NCBI GenBank assembly: GCA_030704615.1
Contig: CM060731.1
Span: 58,012,756 to 58,076,755 of the forward strand
Direction: 5' to 3'
Source: Takakia lepidozioides
Lineage: Eukaryota > Streptophyta > Takakiopsida > Takakiales > Takakiaceae
Length of the DNA: 64,000 nt
A program made the position numbers and the translations under genes. The notes beneath the pieces were generated by a model. It saw only the letters and a list, made by a program, of their open reading frames with translations, did not search any database and was not told where the DNA came from. Below, piece by piece: positions 55,782 through 64,000 of the stretch (position 1 is the first letter of the stretch; the number at the start of each line of letters is the position of its first letter).

Positions 55782-58700
55782 TCACGATTTACTGATTGCG
55801 ATTAGCAAACCTTTGTGAGTGAGCACCTTTCTGACGTTGAGAGTTTCGTGGTGGACTGTGTGTACGAGCCCGAGGTCTGTCACTGGTTGACGGAGATGTT
55901 GAACACTTCCTGGATAAGTGAGGCCCTCTGGAGGCTGATATCGAGGTAACCTTTCAGGCATATGAGACCCCCGTCGCTTCTTCTCTGCCATCTGAATTGC
56001 ATAGTCTTCTCCCATGTCAAAAGAATCCGCTGAAGAAACAGTTGTATCAGAATCTTCATCGCCTCTCAGGTGTTTTAATTTTCGAACTTTTTGTGGAATC
56101 CTCTGGGGCATACAATGTTGTCCTACCATGTCTGGAAGTTTTATTTTTACAACTTGCTGTAACCGCTGAACAGCAAAATTGGTGTAGACACTGAGCTCTT
56201 TGTCTGTCCAGGTGAGTGAGTGGGGTACCAATTACTTGTGCAGCGTGCAAGTATTCCATGCCACATGTCCCTTATAGAAAATATCATCAATGCCGAATTT
56301 CTGTGTTGACAAATTGTTCCAGGCCGCTTGGAACCATGAACGAATTTGAGAATCCTTTTGCATCATAACTTTTGCCTCATATAGGTACATATGAGGTGGC
56401 ACTGAAGGTAAGACCCAATGATCCCCACTGGAATAACTCAGAAAGCGCGCTTGCATCTTGTGTTGCTCAATGTGATAACGTACCAGAAAACAAGCAGCGT
56501 AGTATAACCCGCATCCCATGACAATACTTGCTACCTCCTTGGTCTTGGTATAAATGAATCCATGTACAACTTGGAAAGCAATTAATTCCCTCAACATGGT
56601 ACCTGCTTCGTGCCAGTACTGTGCAAAGTGATGATCCTCAATTGGTCGATTGTTTGGAAGAACTTTAGTCCTAGTTGCCACTGACAGCCAAATGCGCATG
56701 ATTTGGTAGTAATGTGCGAATGACTGCGGAGGACTAAATTCTTTCCAAGCCAAATCCAACATGATGGGAATTTGGTTGAAGGGCATAATCATAGCCCTAC
56801 TGTACTCCCTTGCAGCTAGAGTTTTAGGTGGGTTAAAAGCAGCATTGCCCCATACCTCAGGCTGTGGTGGCTGCGGTGTGGTTGTAGTAACAACAGGTTC
56901 AGCTACTGGTACAGTGACTTGTTGTGGTGTTGGTGGTACTGGCTCTTGTATCATTGGCATTTCCTGCACCTCCTGTGAAGACTGAAAAGCCAAAGTTCTG
57001 GCTTGTAAATAAGAAGCCATTAGCTGTTCCTGAGGAATATAGACTCTTTTGTCGATATTTGAAGTGAGGTCCTCCACTTGAGTATGCAGTCCATCTACAT
57101 CCTCCTGTAACTCTATTCTACTATAGACATTGTCTATAGTAGTTGTGGCAATGTTCTGCACTTGCAGTCTGAGCTCATTCATCTCGCTTTGGGTGAGCTT
57201 TTGTGGTGCTTTGCCCTCCACTGGCCCTTGTACTAACCAGACCAACATAAGGCTGTTATCCACCAAGTTGCTTGTGGTTCCCCTGAGAGTGTGCTCCTCT
57301 CTTAGTTTGTATACTTCTAACTGCTGTTGTAAAGCCTCCATGTGCTTCGCATGAGGTTCAACCAAATTCGCATAGGCAGCAAGTAGATTATTGGCTTCTT
57401 TCCAAGCCTTGTTATTGACCGCGATTTCATTTCTATTGGCCATGATCGTTTGTTGCAACTCCACGATGTGCTTCTCTTGATCAGCTTCAATCTGCCTGTA
57501 TTGCTTGAAAGTATCTCATTGCGACAGATGTATTCTTCATGTCGACAATGAGTTTCATTTGCTCAAATTCTCTGCTTCTGCCTTCATACTTTTGTCTGCT
57601 TGACTGTTATTTCTTTTGTAGTTGGTCAAGCATAGTTGTGAGTGTAGCACATTGTATGGCCATCCTGTCATGCACTGTCTGCAACTCCGTATGTAGTGCA
57701 TTCACTTCTTGCAACTTGCTTTCATGCTGTACCTGCATTTGGTATAGCTGTTGCTTATGTGCTTCGTGCAACTGGTCTTGCGCGAGGCCTGCCTCAATCA
57801 ATTGTTCCTTGGCCAATTGCAAAGCCGCTTCTGTATTCTCCAAGTCTTGCTGCATCTTGAGAGTGACCTCTCATTGACCTTGTTTGCACACTCAGTGGTA
57901 GTCGAGCCTCAAACTCCTTCTTGAGTTCCTCTCTCAAGGCTGTCAATTGGGTAGTTGGAACATGGGATTTGACATAAGTCCCCAACAAATTAAGTGTCAT
58001 GCCTATGGAACTCATCAGCATTGCCTGTTGAGGGTCATCATGGTGAGGTTGCTGCTGTTCCTCCTGATCCTCAACAGTGTGATGTCTCACGAACCACTCA
58101 GGCCATTGTCCCACCGGATTTTCTTCCTGAACCACTTCATCTATCACCGTGTGCCAGTGTCATGACCTTCTGCCTGTGGTACCTCCGACACAGGTGTGTG
58201 TATTATATGCACCTCAGGATTTCCCTTGGGCAACTGTTGCACCTCTGGAATCTCTGTCTCTTTGACCAGACCAGAATATTCATAGAGAAGGTCCCCCTTC
58301 TCAATTTCTGCCACTATCTGTTCTGTAGTTGGAATATCTAACCTTCTTTTTCCAAATCAATTATTTCTGGTGGCACTTCATGGCAACTTGTGGTAACCTT
58401 GTGTGACAAGCCGATCAGCTGGCTGTGATGGCTGTGATGCTGAAGTAACTTCCTCTTCCCTCTCTGAAGGTCCTGCTTCCAGTAATAGCAGTTCTCTGTG
58501 CTGCTGTGCCCCTTCCTGCACATGAGCTTGGGAAACATTATCATGCGGAATCCGTGAAGCCAGTGGATCCGCCACTACAGTCTTCCCTCGTCTCTGCCTC
58601 TTAGTCTCGGGTTGCCCTGCTAGTCCACCCTCACTGTGTGAAGAGCCTTGCTCTTCCATTGCAGTGGTTTCTGGCTCAAACACTCCCATTTCTTTCTTCT

Positions 58701-59203
58701 GCGCATCAAGATTATTTGAGCAATGATTGGGCCAGACACTATGATAGGGACTTTGCGGTAGTACCTTGTAATCTTTTCATCTCCTCTACCAGTGCGTTGT
58801 ACATTATGTCCGCACATTCTACCTCTTGTCCTTTCAAGCTTTGAGTATTTCCTCCGTGAAGGATCTGCTCAAAACTGTTGGTTCTGTTTCATGGCAATCA
58901 GAACGTTCAATACCTGGCCTACCTCCTTTAGCCCTGGGTACACGGCTTTGGTACAAGCATAACCCTGAGTTTTAAATAAACTCCCTTCTTGGAATAAGTC
59001 CCATATTTGCAGTCTTGCCCTGTGCTCCTCCACATGCACCTGACCTGCTGGCAATCGAAACAATTGCTGAGGTATAGGGGAGTAATTACTAATTCAACTC
59101 CCTTCACCGTTGTTGTTCCTGTCCTTTGCTCAAAGTTCTGCAAAAATTGTAACATGTACTGTCTATGGTGTAATGTCCAATCTATGCTTTGCGATCCTTG
59201 CAA
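55782..59203 (-). pseudogene. Large broken ORF region 3' of Gypsy pol, function unknown
   Basis: Consecutive minus-strand frames (59203-58378 in pieces, 58147-57794, 57855-57607, 57464-56232, 56231-55782) behave like one broken protein of about 1100 residues. The N part has VKGVELVITPLYLSNCF and YPGLKEVGQVLNVLIAM. The middle is coiled-coil rich in Gln and Glu. A Pro/Thr/Gln linker follows (VPPTPQQVTVPVAEP), then a helical part (MIMPFNQIPIMLDLAWKEFS, YWHEAGTMLRELIAF) and a charged tail. There is no CCHC knuckle or pol motif. It lies where Athila-type elements carry an env-like third ORF, but similarity to those is not shown. It could also be the gag of another element. The purine tract and LTR follow immediately. 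Confidence 0.5.
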
Positions 59204-59673
59204 TCTCAGCTCCTTCAGTATCTGTATCGCCTGTGGGTAGCAATCGTTTGTTTCTGCAGAATTGTGGTGCTCTTCACCCTGATTTCCTCCATTCCTCTCA
59301 CTCTCTTCATTTTAGACCCATAGAAATGTTTTGGCTGTAACAACTGCAGAATGTCTGTAGTGCACAAAGCATAAACGTATGGTTGCACAAAAAGCTATGG
59401 GTAATTTCTTGTAAGCCTGTGGAGCTTGCAAGCATCGATCAAGAGAAAAGCTCCGCTCTGTTCTTTCGTCTATGCCACTGCGTAAGTAATATTGTGAGCG
59501 TAGTCTGTTAGTTCCTCCATAGTTTCCAAGCTATAGCATTGATGGTTTGTCCTGGCGAGACGTCCGTTACTAAGAACGACGCCGCCTCTTTAATTTCTCT
59601 CCAATCTCTTGATCCTTTCTCTGGCTTTCTATTGGCTGTAACCGCTGTGACTGGATTTTAGATTTCATTTTCT

Positions 59674-60331
59674 TTAGTGGACTTTCCCTGCTGGATAGTC
59701 CACTAGGATCACACATGTGACAAGAATTTCGCTTTTCTGTACTTGCCGTTTGTTCCGTTCCTTTTTTCCGTATTCATTAATGGGCCCGCCTTTCATCCAA
59801 TTTGACGCGCTGATTAGGTATTTGACGGCCATTCTTGTCCTCTTTCTTGAGACACCTGTTCTTGCACTTCTTCTCAGCTGTGTGTCGCGCCCTGACTTCC
59901 ACGTGTCTATTTTAAACTGGTTTCCGTCTTTTCTTCTGTCAGCCATTTTCCTGAAGTTATTGGCGTCCACCTGTCACTGATTCTATGGATCGTGTAACCC
60001 TAGTAGGCTGTGTTGAGCTGTGACAGGCTGTGTCATACTGTGGTACGCTGTGATAGGCTGTGATGCACTGTGGTAAGCTGTGATAGGCTGTGTGACACGC
60101 GGTGGTAGGTTGTGATAGTGTTGTGTTGCGCCGTGCTGGGCTGTGATAGGCTGTGTTTACGTGTGATGGGCTGTGATAGGGATGTGTTTCACCTTGTCCG
60201 CCCACCCTGGTCATATATGCTTGGCCTAGCGACAAGTGCTCCATACTCCGTTGGTAACACTGGTGCAGCCCGTGACTGCTCTTGCGTTTCAACATGCAAA
60301 TCATGCTGCAATGGTTTGTCATGGATACCAC
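59674..60331 (-). other. Spacer between Gypsy integrase and ORF3 region
   Basis: No recognised domain. Short frames read through the TGTGAC-type repeats and a basic stretch (MDANNFRKMADRRKDGNQFK). No LTR copy matching 54748-55750 was recognised here. Confidence 0.35.
60000..60190 (+). repeat. CTGTGATAGG-type repeat array 2
   Basis: Degenerate repeats of GGCTGTGATA and GCTGTG, like array 1 at 55390-55640 but with a different majority unit. It lies just 3' of the Gypsy integrase. Confidence 0.8.
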
Positions 60332-60379
60332 TGTATCCCTTTAACTTATTGCATTGACTCTTCCCAGCATTTCTTTGTT

Positions 60380-61440
60380 AAATGGTTTGTAACATGGCGG
60401 TGTTGTTGTTATCATACATCTTTGTATGACATAAGGTCCTTTCCATGGTGATTTAAGCTTAGAAGCTTAATCTTTCTTCTGCAACCATAGAACCAAATCC
60501 CCCGTTTTAAAAGTCTTTAACTTGCCTTCATCAAACTGTTCCTTTCTCTTCATCTGAATTCTGGTCATATTATCAGCTGCATCGGCACGTACTTCTTCCA
60601 CATGGTATAATTCATGTTTCCTGACCTTAATGAATCTTGCAATTCCATTCTCTTTCCCCACTCCGTTCTCATGGTAGGTAACAGGAAATCCACTGGAAGT
60701 AAGGCTTCCATACCATAAACTAATTGGAATGGTGTATACTTAGTGGTGACTTTATATGAAGTCCTGTATGACCACAAAGCTGTCAGCAGCTTTGTATCCC
60801 AATCCGTTCTGTTTGCATTGACTATCTTAGCCAAGATAGTGCATAGTATTTTGTTGGTAGCCTCTGCCTGCCCATTACCCTGGGGTAATATGTTGTACTC
60901 TTCTTATGCACAATCATGAACTCTTTAGTCAACAACTCAATGGTCTCATTCATGAAGTGACTTCCTGATCACTGATAAATTCTAAGGGACAGCCAAATCG
61001 TGTAAGTATGTTCTCATACAGGAACCTTGCTATGGACTTGGCTGAGTTGTCCCTCAAAGCTTTAGCTGTAATTATGTACCTGTTCCGTGTATTCTTGGCT
61101 GGTGGGTTAATCGGTCCAACAAAGTCTAGTCCCCATTTCTGAAATGGTTCCGTAGGCATTGTAGGATGCAAGGCCATCCTTCCAGATCTCTGCAAAGGTC
61201 CTAGCCTCTGACATTCATCAAACTCTGACAATACTCGTGTACATCTTTGAACAAAGTAGGCCAGCAGTAACCTGCGAGTAGTATCTTCCTACTGGTAGTC
61301 TCTTCTCCAAAATGACCTCCAGCCACTCCTTTATGAACTTCCTCCAAAACTTTATTTACTTCATGGTGGTACAAGCATCGTTTTAGTACTCCATCAGGTC
61401 CTAGCTTATACATTCTGCTTCCTACCATAGTATAAGGTAA
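60380..61440 (-). pseudogene. Ty3/Gypsy integrase (minus strand), broken
   Basis: From 61428 down: an integrase N part (HHEVNKVLEEVHKGVAGGHF, SRKILLAGYCWPTLFKDVHE), then in another frame FQKWGLDFVGPINPP and a catalytic core (YIITAKALRDNS, ENILTRFGCPLEFISDQ), a gap, DWDTKLLTALWSYRTSYKVT, YTPFQLVYGMEALLP and the C-terminal DLVLWLQKKD followed after a stop by PWKGPYVI. Catalyses insertion of element DNA. At least four frame breaks. Confidence 0.9.
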
Positions 61441-61540
61441 AGCTTTGATAGCGATTCTCTTCCTCTGCTCCTTACCATAACTAGGTGGGCACTGACCATG
61501 AGCAAGGTAGTATCTGATTGGCCACTACCAATCTAACCAG

Positions 61541-62971
61541 TCATCTGCACTTCCCTGCCTCCACTGCAAAGAGACTCGCATCTGGTAATTGATCATCTAT
61601 TCCTGTGGCTGGTTCTCCTGTTGATAACCGTGACAAGTGATCCGCCACAAGATGCAGTCTCCCAGGCTTGTAAACAACCTCGAACTCAAACTCATGCAAG
61701 ATTATCAACCATCTTGCTATTCTTCCGCTTATCAGAGGTTTGTTTACCAGGTATATCAGAGCCTGGTGATCCACATAGAACATAAACTTCTTGCCCAACA
61801 GGTAATGCCTGAATTTCTTCACTGCATAGATCATTGCCAATGCTTCTCTTTCCGTTGTGCTATAGTTCCTTTCAGCACTGTTCATCAACCTTAGCATAGT
61901 ACACAGGTGAATCTATATTCCTGTAACATTCTGGGCTAACACCGCTCCCAACGCTTCTCCTGATGCATCGCAGTGAACATGAAATACTACATGCCAGTGA
62001 GGGTTAATCAGCATAGGTGTAGTTGTTACTGACAGTGTAAGTTCCTCAAACGTCTGCTGACATTCAGCTGTCCAGGCAAACACTGCAGCTTCTGTCTTTC
62101 TGGGATCCACAAGAAGTCCCTTCTTACACACATGTCCCAGAAGCACCCCCGAGTTCACACAGAAAGTACACTTCTCTGGATTCAGGCCCAGACCTCTCAT
62201 CCTGCATCTGGCCAGACATAACTCCAATTTATGCAAGTGCTCATTCTTAGAGCTGTACACACTGAAATCATCCAAGAATACCTGCATGAAATCATCCAGA
62301 TACTCATGAAAAGATTCACTTATCACTCTCTGAAAGGTCGCTGGTGCATTACAAAGTCCAAAGGGCATGACTTTGTATGCATAAGCACCCCAGTCTGTGA
62401 TGAAAGCTGTCTTTCCTTGGTCTTCTTCTGCCACTTGCACTTGATTATAACCACTGAAGCCATCCATGAATGAGTACATCTCATGGCGTGCCACAGTGTC
62501 CAATACTGCTTCTGTGAATGGCAAAGGGAAAGGATCTTTCTTCGTACAAGCATTCAGCTTTTTGTAGTTCACACAAACTCTTAGTTAACCATTCTTCTTG
62601 GGAACTATAACAATGGGTGACAACCAAGTTGTATACTCTATTGGGTATATAAACTTAGCCTCAGCCAACTTCTTGATCTCTTCTCCAACCTTCTGTGCGT
62701 AGTTGGGATTCATTCTGTACCTTGCCTGCTTGATTGGTACTGACCCTGGTTCCAGTTCAATCTTATGCTGACAGATTTCAGGTGGTATCCCTTTTAGATC
62801 CTCATAGCTCCAAATAAATACATCTCTGTATTTGATGAACAAACTCTTAGCTTCTTCAAAGAATTCTGGCTCTAAATCAGCTCCTACCTTCACCATCCTC
62901 GGTTCCTCTTTAGTTCCCACATTCACTTCCCTCACTTGCTCATCAGCTGTGATTGTCCAACCAGTCACCAC
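61541..62971 (-). pseudogene. Ty3/Gypsy reverse transcriptase and RNase H, broken
   Basis: The RT starts with KIELEPGSVPIKQARYRMNP and IVIVPKKNG, then a TAA stop at 62585-62587. It continues with FMDGFSGYNQ, KVMPFGLCNAPATFQRVI and the catalytic FLDDFSVYS. The RNase H part holds VHCDASGEALGAVLAQ and, after a frame break near 61900, NYSTTEREALAMIYAVKKF, FYVDHQALIYLV and HLVADHLSRL. The order RT-RNase H-integrase marks it as Ty3/Gypsy. Confidence 0.92.
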
Positions 62972-63288
62972 TTCATCTGTAACTCACAGTGGCGGTTCCT
63001 CTAGGATTTCCATTTCTCCTTCTTTTCTTCATAGAAATGTGATGGGTAACTGCTGGTTTCCTCTTCACTTGGTGTTGCTGACACTACACCACAGCAGATA
63101 CCCTTAAACAACTTAGGCTTCCAGCCGCATCTCTGCAACCTGCTCCCACTCTGGGTGTGCAGCAAATAGGGTAGCTTCCTGCTCCTCATCCAGTCCTCCT
63201 CTCCAGTCATACTCTCTGACCCTCGAGGTCTTCTCGTAGCAGGTAATCTACTAGATTTCTTTGTGTAATTTGTATCTCGTGTATCCCA

Positions 63289-63925
63289 TTATGCACGGTT
63301 AGTAACTGAGAATTTCCAGTCATGGAATACCCTGGCCTGTTTCAGCCACGGACGTCCCAATAATAAGGAGTAAGCCTCCATGACTTCATCCATCTTCAAC
63401 ACAGTTACTGTGATCATAAAGATCATCTGTATCTGTATCTTAACTCCTCTTATCAATCCCAATGGCTGTACACTTCTTTGATCTGCCATTGTTACTGTAA
63501 ATGGGGCTGGTTTCATGTTACTTAGACCAAGCTTCTTCCTTAATTGGTTTGTCATGATATTTACTCCCAGACCTCCATCTATCAGTACATCAGTTAGTTC
63601 TGTGCTTCCAATTCTCAATTGGATTACTGGCATAGAATCATCAAAGTCCATGACTGTTTCTCGCCCTTCCGGCTTCACATTATAACTGGTCACCTTGTGT
63701 TCAGGTCTGTGTTTCCTGTCTCCTGGGCAATTCGATTGATTGCTGATACAGCCTGTGTCTACAATAAGGTGCCACAGCCAATAGCTGTCCAATGGTAATC
63801 TCTGCTTTGGTCTGGCATATTATTTCAGCCAAAGTCCCTTCATTACTCTGCATGTCTGCATCTTCTTTCTTCCTTTCATCCTCACTCACTTCTTCTTCTC
63901 CATCAGAATCAGAGGAATCTGCCAC
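63289..63925 (-). pseudogene. Ty3/Gypsy aspartic protease region, running toward the window edge
   Basis: VIQLRIGSTELTDVLIDGGL is followed by GVNIMTNQLRKKLGL and, at the end, EAYSLLLGRPWLKQARVFHD, the usual retropepsin pattern of plant Gypsy elements with DGG in place of DTG/DSG. The frame starts about 63792; an acidic upstream piece (63925-63701) is in another frame. gag and the 5' LTR should lie beyond 64000. Confidence 0.8.
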
Positions 63926-64000
63926 AGGAATATCAGTACTCTTTGCATTTCCCTTATGGTATCTGCCACTTCCTTGTGCAGTTCCTTCTCATCTCTCCAA

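Overview
The window is nuclear DNA of a land plant, most likely a fern or another non-seed plant. The main clues are an intronless DYW-type PPR gene built from near-identical modules, host genes with many GT-AG introns, and a very high load of decayed transposons. This placement is an inference from gene style; no species is claimed.

Layout. 1-4.2 kb: a decayed PPR relict (minus strand) split by a 506-bp hAT-type MITE with an 8-bp target duplication, then a twice-repeated deletion derivative of a LINE, a dispersed repeat (family R) and an L1-type endonuclease fragment. 4.4-15 kb: a CACTA-type terminus, a duplicated segment with two decayed RPS3a fragments, a TNP2-type transposase (minus), and head-to-head with it a plus-strand gene whose transposase-like part runs in frame into an FCP1/NLI-type phosphatase-like domain.

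17.0-28.4 kb: a 15-exon ABCB (MDR/P-glycoprotein) transporter gene whose exons join without frameshift into about 1308 residues, yet whose two ATP-binding domains both carry altered Walker B motifs. Its introns hold LINE 3' tails, including two insertions of only 21-22 bp with target duplications. 29.2-33.3 kb: a VAN3-binding-protein-like gene (DUF828 plus plant PH domain) on the minus strand. 34.8-36.0 kb: four tRNA-like SINE copies.

38.2-44.7 kb: a decayed Ty3/Gypsy integrase and 3' end, split by a tandem repeat that was itself entered by a LINE lying inside a (TC)n tract. 45.2-47.9 kb: the DYW PPR gene (minus), with frameshifts. 48-53 kb: family R repeats, an inverted copy of the same Gypsy end, an array of 14-18-bp palindromes, a 100-bp minisatellite and a second LINE family ending near a long (TC)n tract. 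54-64 kb: a LINE endonuclease fragment cut exactly by the long terminal repeat of a minus-strand Ty3/Gypsy element, whose pol (protease, RT, RNase H, integrase) runs to the window edge and which carries a large unexplained coding region between integrase and LTR.

The two likely working host genes are the ABCB-type and VAN3-binding-type genes. The PPR gene may be a recent pseudogene. Most of the rest is layered mobile DNA, with insertions nested inside one another.
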